A stretch of 64,000 nt of DNA from Clostridia bacterium (GCA_900755895.1 CAAEIG010000051.1:1-64000); one strand, 5' to 3'. Shown: positions 41,995 through 51,863, counted from the stretch's first letter. Numbers and translations are program-made. Notes: generated from the sequence alone by a model not told the origin.

Positions 41995-43977
41995 TCAGGA
42001 CACGTCCAGGTCGTCCAAATACTCGCTGCCGTGCTGGGCGATGTAATCCTTGCGGCCGGTCAGGTTGTCTCCCAGCAGCACGTCAAACATCTCTGCCGCG
42101 CGCTCCACATCCCCGGGATTCACCTGAATCAACCGCCGGGTCTTGGGGTTCATGGTGGTCAGGTTCATCATATCCGGGTCGTTTTCACCCAGACCCTTGG
42201 AGCGCTGGATGGTGTACTTCTGCCCCTCCAGCTCCTGGAGGAACTGATCTTTCTCCCGCTCGTTGTAGGCAAAATAGGTCTTATCCTTGGAGTTGATCTC
42301 ATACAGAGGGGACTCGGCGATGAACACCTTGTTCTGAGAGATCAGATCCGGGGTCAGCCGGTAGAGCATAGTCAGCAGCATGGTGCGGATGTGGAAGCCG
42401 TCCACGTCCGCATCGGTGCAGAGGATCACCTTGTTCCACCGCAGAGCGTTGATGTCAAAGGCGCCCACGGACTTGTTGGCCTTGCTCTTCACCTGGACAC
42501 CGCAGCCCAACACCTTGATGAGATCCATGATGATCTCGTTTTTGAAGATCTTGTCATAGTCCACCTTCAGGCAGTTGAGGATCTTGCCGCGAATGGGCAT
42601 CACCGCCTGGAAGTTGGGATCTCGGGCCTGTTTCACAGAGCCCAAAGCGGATTTACCCTCCACGATGAACAGCTCCCTCTGGCCGGTCTCCTTGGAGCGG
42701 CAGTCCACAAACTCCGCCACCCGGCTGGTGATGTCCATTTTGCCGGTGAGCTTCGTCTTCAGGTTCAGTCGGGTCTTTTCCGCGTCCTCCCGGCTGCGCT
42801 TGTTCACCAGCACCTGGCCAGCGATCTTTTCGGCGTCCAGGGGATTCTCGATGAAGTAGACCTCCAGGTTGTGGCGGAGCATCTCCACCATGGCCTCTTG
42901 GATGCCCTTGTTGGTGATGGCCTTTTTCGTCTGGTTCTCGTAAGAGGTCTGGGTGGAGAAGGAGGAAATCACAAGGACCAGGCAGTCCTCCACATCCTGA
43001 AAGGTGATTTTACTCTCGTTCTTATTGTATTTGTTGTTCTGCTTCAGATAGGCGTCGATCTGATACACAAAGGCGTTGCGCACAGCCTTGTCCGGGGCGC
43101 CGCCGTACTCCAGCCAGCTGGAATTGTGATAGTACTCCGTCACATGGACCCGGTTGGAGAAGGCCGCCGCCACATTGACCTTCACATTGTACAGGGGCAT
43201 GTCCGCCCGGTCCCGGACCTTTTTCTCGCTCTGCCAGAACTGCACCGGGGTCAAGGAATCCTCACCGCAGAGCTCCTTGGCGTGATCCTCAATGCCGTTT
43301 TCATAGCAAAAATCCGTGGTCTCAAACTTGCCGGGAGCGACCTCATTTTTCAGATGGAAGGTAACTCCCGCGTTGACCACTGCCTGACGCTTCAAGGTGT
43401 CCAGGTAGTACTCCAGAGAGACATCGATATCCGTAAACACCTGGAGATCTGGCTTCCACTTGATGAGGGAGCCGGTGTCCTTTTTGCCATAGGGCTCCTT
43501 ACACAGGCCGCCCACATTCTCGCCGTGCTCAAAGTGAAGGGTGTAACGGTACCCATCCCGGCGGATATCCACGTCCATGTACTCCGATGCATACTGGGTG
43601 GCGCACAGGCCCAGGCCGTTAAGGCCCAAGGAGTACTGGTAGTTTTCGCCGGAGCTGTTGTCGTACTTGCCTCCGGCGTACATCTCACAGAACACCAGCT
43701 CCCAGTTGTAGCGCTCCTCTTTCGTGTTGTAATCCACCGGGATTCCCCGCGCGTGATCCTCCACCTGCACCGAGTGGTCCAAAAAACGCGTAATGGTAAT
43801 CTCCTTACCAAAACCCTGGCGTGCCTCGTCAATGGAGTTGGAGAGAATCTCAAAAATGGAGTGCTGGCAGCCGTCGATACCGTCGGAGCCGAAAATCACC
43901 CCTGGCCGCAGCCGCACCCGATCCGCACCCTTCAGGCTTTTGATGCTGTCGTTGCCGTAGGTCTGTTTTTTTGCCAT
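41995..43977 (-). CDS. parE: Topoisomerase IV subunit B-like protein (divergent ParE/GyrB)
   Basis: 660 residues. The domain order is that of GyrB/ParE: GHKL ATPase, transducer with QTK loop (349-351), TOPRIM with TDADVDG (521-527) and C-terminal tail IQRSKGLGEND. Several near-invariant positions differ. The ATPase motif usually DNGRGIP reads DHARGIP (74-80). The lid usually GLHGVG reads GLNGLG (118-123). The TOPRIM EGDSA reads EGKSA (440-444). The catalytic Glu440 and Asp residues remain, so it should still be active, though drug and ATP binding may be altered. I chose the ATG at 43977 after AGGAGG. It is upstream of and close to the A subunit. Confidence 0.88.
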   Translation of the reverse strand: MAKKQTYGNDSIKSLKGADRVRLRPGVIFGSDGIDGCQHSIFEILSNSIDEARQGFGKEITITRFLDHSVQVEDHARGIPVDYNTKEERYNWELVFCEMYAGGKYDNSSGENYQYSLGLNGLGLCATQYASEYMDVDIRRDGYRYTLHFEHGENVGGLCKEPYGKKDTGSLIKWKPDLQVFTDIDVSLEYYLDTLKRQAVVNAGVTFHLKNEVAPGKFETTDFCYENGIEDHAKELCGEDSLTPVQFWQSEKKVRDRADMPLYNVKVNVAAAFSNRVHVTEYYHNSSWLEYGGAPDKAVRNAFVYQIDAYLKQNNKYNKNESKITFQDVEDCLVLVISSFSTQTSYENQTKKAITNKGIQEAMVEMLRHNLEVYFIENPLDAEKIAGQVLVNKRSREDAEKTRLNLKTKLTGKMDITSRVAEFVDCRSKETGQRELFIVEGKSALGSVKQARDPNFQAVMPIRGKILNCLKVDYDKIFKNEIIMDLIKVLGCGVQVKSKANKSVGAFDINALRWNKVILCTDADVDGFHIRTMLLTMLYRLTPDLISQNKVFIAESPLYEINSKDKTYFAYNEREKDQFLQELEGQKYTIQRSKGLGENDPDMMNLTTMNPKTRRLIQVNPGDVERAAEMFDVLLGDNLTGRKDYIAQHGSEYLDDLDVS

Positions 43978-44021
43978 GTTTCCTCCTGATTTCCCAATCA
44001 TGCCACTTGCTTCTAAACAGC

Positions 44022-44048
44022 AAGAAAGGGAATGTGACCATTCCCTTG
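44022..44048 (-). terminator. Intrinsic terminator after ftsH
   Basis: AAGGGAATG and CATTCCCTT arms around GTCA, with a modest T/C-rich tail on the minus strand. It closes the long rnj-to-ftsH run and precedes parE. Confidence 0.65.
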
Positions 44049-44066
44049 GTTGCCGAACTGTTCAGA

Positions 44067-46028
44067 TCATTCCTGTTCCGGAGGTGTGGGGACGTCCTCG
44101 GTAGGGACCTCTTCCCCAGTGTCGCCGGGCAGAGCCTCCTGGGGCTCCTGGCCCAGGGATTCCCTGGCCATCCCGCTGGGAAGCAGGCTGCCGTCCATCA
44201 CCTGCTGGAACTCCACGCCGTCCACCTTCTCCTTCTCATAGAGCACGGCGGCCAAGCGGTGAAGCTCTTCCATGTGCTCCTTGAGGATCTTCTCGGTCTT
44301 AGCGTAGGCCGTGGAGATGATGCTTTGGATCTCCTCGTCGATCTCAGAAGCGGTCTGCTCAGAGTAGTTGCTGATATGCCCCATCTCCTTGCCCAGGAAG
44401 GGGTTGCTGTCATCGGTGCCATAGGTGATGGGTCCCAGCTTGTCGCTCATGCCGTACTTGGTCACCATGGCCCGGGCAATTTTTGTAGCCCGCTCAATGT
44501 CGTTGGAAGCGCCGGTGGAAATATCATCCAGCACCAAAGCCTCGGCCACACGGCCGCCCAGCAGCACCACCAGCTCCTCACGCATCTCGTCCCGGCTCTT
44601 ATAGGTCCGGTCCTCGGTGGGCAAGTGCATGGTGTAGCCGCCTGCCATACCCCGGGGGATGATGGAGATCTGATGGACAGGATCTTGGGTCTTGCAATAG
44701 TAGGTTGCAATGGCGTGGCCCGCCTCGTGATAAGCGGTGAGCTTCTTCTCCTTTTCGCTCATGACCCGGCTCTTCTTCTCGGTGCCCACCACCACTTTGA
44801 TGGTGGCCTCCTCGATCTCCGCCATGGTGATGGCCCGATGGTTCTTCCGGGCAGCCAGCAGGGCGGCTTCGTTCAAAAGGTTCTCCAAATCCGCGCCGGT
44901 AAAGCCTGCAGTAGACTTGGCAATGGTAGAGAGCACCACATCGGGAGCCAAAGGCTTGCCCTTGGCATGGACCCGCAGGATCTCCTCACGGCCCTTGATA
45001 TCGGGATAGCCCACCATGACCTGGCGGTCAAACCGGCCGGGACGCATCAGGGCGGGGTCCAGAATGTCAGGACGGTTGGTGGCGGCAATCATGATGACGC
45101 CCTCGTTGGCGCCAAAGCCGTCCATCTCCACCAGCAACTGGTTCAAGGTCTGCTCACGTTCATCGTGGCCGCCGCCCAAGCCAGCGCCTCTCTGCCGGCC
45201 CACAGCGTCGATCTCATCGATGAAGATGATGCAGGGATGGTTTTTCTTTGCCTTGTCAAACAGGTCGCGGACACGGGAAGCGCCCACGCCAACGAACATT
45301 TCCACAAAGTCAGAACCGGAAATGGAGAAGAAAGGCACTCCGGCCTCACCGGCCACAGCTCTGGCCAGCAGGGTTTTACCAGTTCCGGGAGGGCCCACCA
45401 ACAGCACGCCCTTGGGAATCCGAGCGCCCAGAGAGTTGAACTTGGAGGGGTTCTTCAAGAACTCCACGATCTCTCTCAGCTCTTCCTTTTCCTCATCGGC
45501 GCCGGCCACGTCGGCAAAGGTGGTCTTGCGCTTCTCGTCGCTCATCTGCTTGATCTTGGCCTTGCCAAAGTTCATCTGCTTGTCGCCGCCCATGCTGGTC
45601 CCCAAGCGGCGCATCATGATGACCCAGAAAATGATAAGGCCAGCAAACAGAATCAACGTGGGCAACAGGCTGATCAGCCAGCTAGTCTCCTGAGGCCGGA
45701 TGATGTCCTGCATCATCTTCTTATCAGGGTGTTCCTCATTGTAGGCGTCGATATCATCCTTCACGTCCATGTAGAACAAATCCACACTGGGCAGCACGTA
45801 GGAGATGGTTTGACCGTCAGTCAGCTGAATGGCCATCTCGCCGGTGCCCAAATTCAGCCGGTAGCCGGTCACCTCCTGGCTTTGGAAGTGGTCAATGATA
45901 TCAGAGTACTTGTAAGTCGCAGTCTGCGGCATTCTGTTGTTGAAGAGGAAGATGATGATAAACAGCACCACCACCGGAATTCCAATATACAGCAGCAGGT
46001 TTCGCAGCTTTTTTTGATTTCCGTCCAA
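44067..46028 (-). CDS. ftsH: ATP-dependent zinc metalloprotease FtsH
   Basis: 653 residues. It is the membrane-bound AAA+ protease for quality control and short-lived regulators. Two N-terminal membrane segments flank an extracytoplasmic domain (residues about 12-30 and 115-135). The AAA module has GPPGTGKTLLARA, FIDEIDAVGRQR and the second region of homology RPGRFDRQV. The M41 site is HEAGHA with a distal Asp. The C-terminus has an acidic, Pro-rich tail. The start is a TTG at 46028 with GGAGG upstream. It comes after tilS and hpt, the conserved Firmicute order. Confidence 0.98.
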   Translation of the reverse strand: MDGNQKKLRNLLLYIGIPVVVLFIIIFLFNNRMPQTATYKYSDIIDHFQSQEVTGYRLNLGTGEMAIQLTDGQTISYVLPSVDLFYMDVKDDIDAYNEEHPDKKMMQDIIRPQETSWLISLLPTLILFAGLIIFWVIMMRRLGTSMGGDKQMNFGKAKIKQMSDEKRKTTFADVAGADEEKEELREIVEFLKNPSKFNSLGARIPKGVLLVGPPGTGKTLLARAVAGEAGVPFFSISGSDFVEMFVGVGASRVRDLFDKAKKNHPCIIFIDEIDAVGRQRGAGLGGGHDEREQTLNQLLVEMDGFGANEGVIMIAATNRPDILDPALMRPGRFDRQVMVGYPDIKGREEILRVHAKGKPLAPDVVLSTIAKSTAGFTGADLENLLNEAALLAARKNHRAITMAEIEEATIKVVVGTEKKSRVMSEKEKKLTAYHEAGHAIATYYCKTQDPVHQISIIPRGMAGGYTMHLPTEDRTYKSRDEMREELVVLLGGRVAEALVLDDISTGASNDIERATKIARAMVTKYGMSDKLGPITYGTDDSNPFLGKEMGHISNYSEQTASEIDEEIQSIISTAYAKTEKILKEHMEELHRLAAVLYEKEKVDGVEFQQVMDGSLLPSGMARESLGQEPQEALPGDTGEEVPTEDVPTPPEQE

Positions 46029-46077
46029 GAATTTATCCTCCTATATTCACTAAGAACTTTCTCCGCTTCTTTCCCAT

Positions 46078-46632
46078 TTATGCATAGACGCTGGGTTTCA
46101 GCACACCAACAAAGGGAAGATTGCGGTATTTTTCATCGTAGTCCAGCCCGTAGCCCACAATGAAGGCATCGGGAATGGGAGCGCCCACATAGGTGGGGAA
46201 CACATCCACTTCCCGGCGTTCGGGTTTGTCAAACAGGGTGCAGATGCGGATGCTTTTGGGTCCTCTGGACTGGAGCAGCTCCATCAAATAGCTCAAGGTT
46301 TTGCCGCTGTCCAAAATATCCTCCACAATGACAATGTCATAATCCTTCAATTCCAAATCCAGGTCCTTGATGATCTTCACCACGCCGCTGGTCTTCACTC
46401 CGCTGCCATAGCTGGAGGTTGCCATGAAATCAATCCGAGCAGGAATGGTGATGGCCCGCATCAAATCCGCCATAAACACCACCGAGCCCTTCAGGACGCT
46501 GACCAGCAGCAAGTTTTTCCCGGCGTAATCCCGGGAGATCTCCTTGCCGATTCGCTGTACAATTTCCTCAATCTGCGCTTCGGTGAACAGCACGCTTTCA
46601 ATATCCTGACGCATATCCAAATTTTCTGCCAT
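46078..46632 (-). CDS. hpt: Hypoxanthine-guanine phosphoribosyltransferase
   Basis: 184 residues. It salvages hypoxanthine and guanine with PRPP to give IMP and GMP. The PRPP-binding motif is VIVEDILDSGKTL (about residues 103-115). The flexible loop MATSSYGSG and the base-binding KPERREVDVFPTYVGAPIPDAFIVGYGLDYDEKYRN-type segment near the C-terminus also fit. It sits between tilS and ftsH. In Bacillus, HprT and TilS bind each other and affect ftsH expression, so a link of purine state to FtsH is possible here, by analogy only. Confidence 0.96.
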   Translation of the reverse strand: MAENLDMRQDIESVLFTEAQIEEIVQRIGKEISRDYAGKNLLLVSVLKGSVVFMADLMRAITIPARIDFMATSSYGSGVKTSGVVKIIKDLDLELKDYDIVIVEDILDSGKTLSYLMELLQSRGPKSIRICTLFDKPERREVDVFPTYVGAPIPDAFIVGYGLDYDEKYRNLPFVGVLKPSVYA

Positions 46633-46659
46633 AATTTCTCGTCCCTTTCCCCGATTGCC

Positions 46660-48009
46660 TCAAGTTGTTTCTCCCTCGCGGAGTTCCACCACCAACGCCC
46701 GCCTTGTAGCCGCCGTCACCTGGAAGCCCTCCGCAGGACCCACACCCTCGCAGAACACCGGACGTCCGCCGTCTTCCAACAGCACGATCCGATTTCTCTG
46801 GGGCTCTGGGACCTTATTTTCCTGAAACAGTTGTTTCAAAGTCTTGGTCACCCGCCGCCCTGCTGGGGGAAACCGATCCCCCGACCGCCGGGAACGAGCC
46901 TTTAAATTGCCTGTAATTATATCATAGTCCAAAGCGTTTTTAAACAACAAATTGTGAATTTTTGGAACAACTCCCTCTTGGGGCAGCTGTTCCACCCGAA
47001 GATTCAACTGTTTTCCACAGGGAAGCGGGGTTTCTCCCAAAAACACCCTCACGGAAAAGCCCTCCGGACGCTCCGGCTCCTCCAAAGAAAACACTCCTTG
47101 GGAACACCATCCCCGCACTCCGCCGGGCAAGTCCGTCTCTCCGCCTCGCTCCAAGCAGGCGAGCAAAGCGTCCACGTGCTTTTTTTCTAGAGAAGTTTCC
47201 TCCCCAGTCCGCTCCTTCCAGTAGAGCAGCAGTGCCCGGCTGACAAGCGCTTGGTGAGCTTGTCGGAGCCTGGTGGCATCCAGGCCCAAGGGGACCCGGG
47301 CCTCCCCCAACAACGCCGCCGCCTGAGTCTCCAAGTAATCCTGGTCCTGGGACAGCGTCTGGGTCATGCGGGAGATGGCCGTCAAAAACCCGGGATTTAC
47401 CTCCTCAAGCACTGGCAGAACCTCCCACCGCAAGCGGTTCCGAGTATAATCGTGGGAGAGGTTGGTGCTGTCAGTGACATAGGACAACCCCATAGCTTCA
47501 CAATAGTTCAAAATCTCCTGGTGGGTCACCTGGAGGAAGGGCCGCACCACCTTGTCCCTTTGGTAGGGAATCCCCAGCAGTCCCGGCAGGGAAGACCCGC
47601 GGCACAGATGCAGGAGGACTGTTTCGGCGTTGTCATCACTGTGATGGGCGGTGAGGATCCGATCCTCTCCCCCCCGGGCCAGCGATTGAAAAAACTCATA
47701 CCGCACCTGGCGGCCACATTCTTCCAAGCCCTGCCCCCGGCGCTTGGCCAGGGCGGCCACATCTTCCCGGAAAACAGCAAAGCGAAGCCCATACCGCCCG
47801 GCAAATTCCCGGGCGGCGGCTTCGTCCCGCTCTGACTCCTCTCCACGGAGGAGATGGTTTACATGGGCCAGCACCAGACGCTCCGGGGCAATCCGTCCCA
47901 TGAGCCAGTGGGCCAAGGCAGTGGAGTCCGCTCCTGCGGAGAACCCCACCACAACACTGCCCTGTTCCGGCAGGGCGGTGAGATCTGCTTTGGAAAACCA
48001 CTCACTCAT
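46660..48009 (-). CDS. tilS: tRNA(Ile)-lysidine synthase TilS
   Basis: 450 residues. It converts cytidine 34 of the CAU tRNA-Ile to lysidine, so that AUA is read as isoleucine. The ATP-pyrophosphatase P-loop is VVVGFSAGADSTAL (near residue 20), the middle has LTAHHSDDNAETVLLHLCRGSSLPGL, and the C-terminal domain carries RSGDRFPPAGR-type tRNA contacts. The ATG at 48009 overlaps the end of dnaB by eight bases and the family N-terminus begins there; the longer frame lies wholly inside dnaB. It is followed by hpt. Confidence 0.95.
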   Translation of the reverse strand: MSEWFSKADLTALPEQGSVVVGFSAGADSTALAHWLMGRIAPERLVLAHVNHLLRGEESERDEAAAREFAGRYGLRFAVFREDVAALAKRRGQGLEECGRQVRYEFFQSLARGGEDRILTAHHSDDNAETVLLHLCRGSSLPGLLGIPYQRDKVVRPFLQVTHQEILNYCEAMGLSYVTDSTNLSHDYTRNRLRWEVLPVLEEVNPGFLTAISRMTQTLSQDQDYLETQAAALLGEARVPLGLDATRLRQAHQALVSRALLLYWKERTGEETSLEKKHVDALLACLERGGETDLPGGVRGWCSQGVFSLEEPERPEGFSVRVFLGETPLPCGKQLNLRVEQLPQEGVVPKIHNLLFKNALDYDIITGNLKARSRRSGDRFPPAGRRVTKTLKQLFQENKVPEPQRNRIVLLEDGGRPVFCEGVGPAEGFQVTAATRRALVVELREGETT

Positions 48010-49375
48010 GACGGATAAACTCCCGAGAGGTATAGCGCATATACTCGCCCTGCCAATGGACAGGGATGGACTTGGTCTCGCCGTGACGGTTCTTGGCCAC
48101 AATGATCTCCGCGGCGTTTTGGTCCATATCCTCGGTGATCTGACCACCTTCACTGGTGGCGTTGTAGGCCTCCCGGTGAAGGAAGATAACAATGTCGGCA
48201 TCCTGTTCGATAGAGCCGGAATCTCGCAGCTCGGACAGGCCGGGCCGGTGATCCTTGGTGCGCTCCGTGGGACGGCGCAGCTGGGACAGCGCCATCACCG
48301 GAACATTGAGCTCTTTTGCCAACACTTTTAAGCCTCGGGTGATCTCCGCCACCTCGTTGACCCGGTTGTCATTGCGGCGGGTGCCGCTCATCAGCTGAAG
48401 GTAGTCCACCACCACCAGGTCCACATGATCCAGACGGCGGAGTTTTCCCTTCATCTCCAGCACAGTGAGGTTGGGCGTGTCATCCAAATAGATATCTGCT
48501 TTGTGGAGGATGTCCCCGGCCTCAATGAGCCGGGCCCATTCTCCGTCGTTCAAATCGCCGGAACGCAGCTTGGTGCCTTCCACCAGAGCCTCAGTGGACA
48601 GCAGACGGGAAGCCAGCTGCTCCTTGCCCATTTCCAAAGAGAAAAAGGCCACCCGGCGCTTGGCGCTCACCGCCACATGGCGGGTGATGTTCAGGCCCAA
48701 GCTGGTTTTACCCACGCCAGGCCGGGCCGCCAAGATAATCAAGTCGGACCGGTTCAAGCCGGTGATGGTGTTGTCCAGCTCCTTGATCCCCGTGGGCAGG
48801 CCCTGGTACTTTTCCCGATCCTCCGAGTTGAGTTTTGCCAACCGGTCAAAGGTGTCCAACAGCACCTCCCGCACTGGCTGGAGGCCCTGCTGGCTTTTGC
48901 TGCGGCGAATGTCAAAGATGCGCTGCTCGGCAGAATCCAGCAGCAGAGCGGTGTCCATGTCCCCGGAGGAGGCGTCCTCCAGAATGGTCCTGGCTGCCTG
49001 CATCAGTGTGCGGCGCTCATACCGGTCCCGGACAATCTTGGCATAGCTGTCCGCGTGAGAAAGCACCGGTACCTGCTCTGCCAAGTCCAGCAGATAGGTC
49101 TTGCCGGTGGTCTCGTCAAAATCAGGATTCTCCCGCAGATGATCCAGCACCGTGAACACGTCCACGTCCTGGTCCATGGCAAACATTTCCAAAATGGCGC
49201 CATAGATCTGCCGGTTGTTCACCCCGTAGAAGTAGTCCGGCCGGGGCAGCAAATCCACCACTGTGGGCAGGCACTCCGGTTGCAGCAGAATGGCACCTAG
49301 AACGGACTGCTCCGACTCCAGGCTGAAGGGCATGGAGAGGCCCGGCTGTGCCTGGCCGCCGCTTTCAAAATTCAT
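48002..49375 (-). CDS. dnaB: Replicative DNA helicase DnaB
   Basis: 457 residues. It is the hexameric helicase of the replication fork. The N-terminal domain starts PFSLESEQSVLGAILL. The RecA-like domain has ARPGVGKTSLGLN (Walker A), FFSLEMGKEQLASRLL, VVVDYLQLM (Walker B) and the arginine-finger region LSELRDSGSIEQDADIV. There is no intein. AAAGGGG precedes the ATG. It lies between rplI and tilS, 13 bases after rplI. The name dnaC is used for this gene in Bacillus. Confidence 0.98.
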   Translation of the reverse strand: MNFESGGQAQPGLSMPFSLESEQSVLGAILLQPECLPTVVDLLPRPDYFYGVNNRQIYGAILEMFAMDQDVDVFTVLDHLRENPDFDETTGKTYLLDLAEQVPVLSHADSYAKIVRDRYERRTLMQAARTILEDASSGDMDTALLLDSAEQRIFDIRRSKSQQGLQPVREVLLDTFDRLAKLNSEDREKYQGLPTGIKELDNTITGLNRSDLIILAARPGVGKTSLGLNITRHVAVSAKRRVAFFSLEMGKEQLASRLLSTEALVEGTKLRSGDLNDGEWARLIEAGDILHKADIYLDDTPNLTVLEMKGKLRRLDHVDLVVVDYLQLMSGTRRNDNRVNEVAEITRGLKVLAKELNVPVMALSQLRRPTERTKDHRPGLSELRDSGSIEQDADIVIFLHREAYNATSEGGQITEDMDQNAAEIIVAKNRHGETKSIPVHWQGEYMRYTSREFIRHE

Positions 49376-49388
49376 AACCGGGACCCCT

Positions 49389-49838
49389 TTAGTTTTTCTC
49401 GCAGACCGTCACGTTGACCTGGGCGGTGATGCCACCGTAGAACTTTACCTCCACAGGGTAAGTACCGAAAGCCTTGATATCCATGGACAGGGCCACTTTC
49501 CGCTTGTCCACCTCAATGGAGAACTGCCGCTTGATCTCCTCGGCAATCTCCTTGGCGGTAACAGAACCGAAAATTCTGCCGGCCTGACCGGGCTTGGCAT
49601 AGATCTTCACTGTCTTCCCGGAAAGGGCGTCCGCATTTTTCTGGGCCTTCTCGGTTTCGGTCTTCACCTTATACTCCCGGGATGCCTCGGCGTTTTTCAG
49701 CTCGTTCATGGCCTGGGCATTGGCCTCTTTCGCCAATTTTCTAGGCAGGAGGAAGTTGCGGGCATAGCCGTCAGAGACGTTGCACAGCTCCCCCTTCTTT
49801 CCAATGGATTTCACATCCTGCAAAAGCACCACTTTCAT
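49389..49838 (-). CDS. rplI: 50S ribosomal protein L9
   Basis: 149 residues. N-terminal domain MKVVLLQDVKSIGKKGE with the L9 signature G-x2-V-S-D-G-Y-A-R-N-F-L-L-P (VSDGYARNFLLP), a long connecting helix (residues about 40-75) and the C-terminal domain with GRIFGSVTAKEIA. I start at the ATG at 49838 (AAGGA upstream); a TTG six bases earlier is possible but would add only two residues. The order gdpP-rplI-dnaB is conserved across Firmicutes. Confidence 0.98.
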   Translation of the reverse strand: MKVVLLQDVKSIGKKGELCNVSDGYARNFLLPRKLAKEANAQAMNELKNAEASREYKVKTETEKAQKNADALSGKTVKIYAKPGQAGRIFGSVTAKEIAEEIKRQFSIEVDKRKVALSMDIKAFGTYPVEVKFYGGITAQVNVTVCEKN

Positions 49839-49886
49839 GGCCAATCCTTCCTTTCTAAAACAGCGGATATTGCCGCCTGTATTTTC

Positions 49887-51863
49887 TCAATTTTGCGCGG
49901 TGGAGTCCTCCAGCTTGTCATCCAGCTCTCGGATCAGCGCCCGGCGCACGTCGGACACAGAGACATTTTTCACCTGAGCACCGGCCCCGGTAAAGTGACC
50001 GCCTCCGCCGAACTCCTCCAGGATCACCTGGACGTTTACATCCCCCAAACTGCGGGCGGAGATGCCCACGTCATTCCCGGATCGGTACAGCACAAAGGAG
50101 GCGTGAACCCCCAGGATGGACAACAGTTCATCGGCAGCCTGAGCCGCCGCAATGCGGATGTCCCCGTGATCCCAGTTGGAGGTGGCAATGGCGCACCCCC
50201 GATAGATCTCTGCCCCGGACACCAGCTGAGCCTTCTGCTTGTAGGTGTCCAAGGAGTCAGAAAAGAGCTTTTTCACCGCCACGGTATCCGCACCCCGCCG
50301 CCGCAGAAACGCAGAGGCCTCAAAGGTGCGCACACCGGTGTTGAGCACAAAGTTTTTGGTATCCAGCATGATGCCCGCCAGCATGGCCTGGGCATCGGCC
50401 CCGTCAATGGCCGAGGACTTGATATACTGGGCCAATTCCGTCACCATCTCCGAAGCGGAGCTGGCGTAGGGCTCGTGGTAGAAAATCAGGGCGTTCTTGA
50501 TGTGGGTGACCATCATCCGGTGATGGTCGATGACCACAACCCGGGGCACTCGGTCCAGCAGCTCCCGGCTCTCCACAAAGTTCACCGAATGGGTGTCCAC
50601 CACGATGAGCAAGGAACGGTCGGTGGCAGCCTGCAGCGCCTCCAGCGGGCCCATAAACAGCTGCTCGCCGGGGTAGGCTTTCTCGGTCATCTCGATGAGG
50701 GGACCGGCCAAAGTCTGGTTGCGGTTGATTACCACGTGGACGTTTTTCTCCAACCCCTTATGGATGGCAGCCCACATACCCACAGCGCTGCCCACACTGT
50801 CCAGGTCCGAGTTCTTGTGACCCATGATAAACACCTGGTCACTGGCCTTGACGTGATCGGACAGGGTGGCGGCAATGACGCGGGTGCGGACCTTATCCCG
50901 CTTTTCCACGCCCTTGGAGAGGCCCCCGAAGAACTCGTAGGTGTCCCCCTCCTGCTTGACGGCCACCTGGTCGCCGCCCCGGCCCAGGGCCATATCCAGC
51001 GCCTGGCGGGCCCAGCGTTCACTCTCAGCCACGTCCTTGGCCCCTCGGCCCACGCCGATGGAGATGGTGGCGCTCATATTGGTGCGGGCACTGCGAATGG
51101 CACGCACCTCATCCAGCACATGGAACCGCTTTTGCTTTGCCTGCTCGATATGGGCATCGTCCACCACAAACAGATAGCGGGAATTCTCCAACCGGCGGAT
51201 AAAGCCGTTCATCTCTTCAATGACCCAGCGGCGCATGATGGCGTCCACCTCTGCGGTGATACGAGAATCGTCCCCGCCAAAGCTGCCCCGGACCATTTCC
51301 TCACGGTTGTCAAAGGCGGCCAGGCACACCACGGGACGGCGCTCCCGGTATTCCTTGCTGATGGCTTTGAAATACGTGTCATCCACAAAGTAGAGGATAT
51401 ACCCCACCTTTGCCCTGGCGCCGTAGACGGTGTACTCCCGTCCATTGTGGGAGACAGCAGTGCCCCGCTCTCCCATGACCTGGCGGAAGGTCTTGGGGTA
51501 GATGTACTTGAGCACATTGTCCCCCAAAAAGTTCTTTCCCCCAGAAAGGGACCCTGCAAAGGCCTCATTGGCCCACACAATATCTCCAGCGGGAGCCACC
51601 ACCGCCACCGGCAGGGCAAAGGCTTGAAACGCAGCCTCCTCCTCCCCGCTGAGCACCCGGCGGGCAGCCTTCACCGTGGTGGAGATATTGCGCCGATACA
51701 ACAGGTCCGACACCAGCACCATCAAAAGCGATATGCCCGCTACGGTGCCCTCCACCAGAAACAGAATCTTATTGTAGCGCCAACTAGACAGCGCCATCAA
51801 CACCATGGCTCCCACCATCAGATAAAATAGCGGGGATACCACCCAAACCTTTTTCCGTCTCAC
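49887..51863 (-). CDS. gdpP: Cyclic-di-AMP phosphodiesterase GdpP
   Basis: 658 residues. It hydrolyses c-di-AMP to pApA, controlling potassium and turgor. Two N-terminal membrane helices (about 8-60) are followed by a small PAS domain (about 70-165) and a degenerate GGDEF domain (about 175-300). Then come the DHH domain with MGHKNSDLDSVGSA, VVDTH and VVVIDHHR, and the DHHA1 domain ending EEFGGGGHFTGAGAQ. Start is GTG at 51863 with GAGGATG upstream. It lies 37 bases after rnj in the long operon. Confidence 0.97.
   Translation of the reverse strand: MRRKKVWVVSPLFYLMVGAMVLMALSSWRYNKILFLVEGTVAGISLLMVLVSDLLYRRNISTTVKAARRVLSGEEEAAFQAFALPVAVVAPAGDIVWANEAFAGSLSGGKNFLGDNVLKYIYPKTFRQVMGERGTAVSHNGREYTVYGARAKVGYILYFVDDTYFKAISKEYRERRPVVCLAAFDNREEMVRGSFGGDDSRITAEVDAIMRRWVIEEMNGFIRRLENSRYLFVVDDAHIEQAKQKRFHVLDEVRAIRSARTNMSATISIGVGRGAKDVAESERWARQALDMALGRGGDQVAVKQEGDTYEFFGGLSKGVEKRDKVRTRVIAATLSDHVKASDQVFIMGHKNSDLDSVGSAVGMWAAIHKGLEKNVHVVINRNQTLAGPLIEMTEKAYPGEQLFMGPLEALQAATDRSLLIVVDTHSVNFVESRELLDRVPRVVVIDHHRMMVTHIKNALIFYHEPYASSASEMVTELAQYIKSSAIDGADAQAMLAGIMLDTKNFVLNTGVRTFEASAFLRRRGADTVAVKKLFSDSLDTYKQKAQLVSGAEIYRGCAIATSNWDHGDIRIAAAQAADELLSILGVHASFVLYRSGNDVGISARSLGDVNVQVILEEFGGGGHFTGAGAQVKNVSVSDVRRALIRELDDKLEDSTAQN

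Noticed and set aside
49263..51830. Very long open frame on the plus strand opposite gdpP (and similar ones opposite hydG, parE, ftsH and rnj)
   Set aside because: High GC keeps antisense frames open. The encoded strings have no family features, no ribosome-binding sites and odd composition, while the opposite strand encodes complete known proteins.
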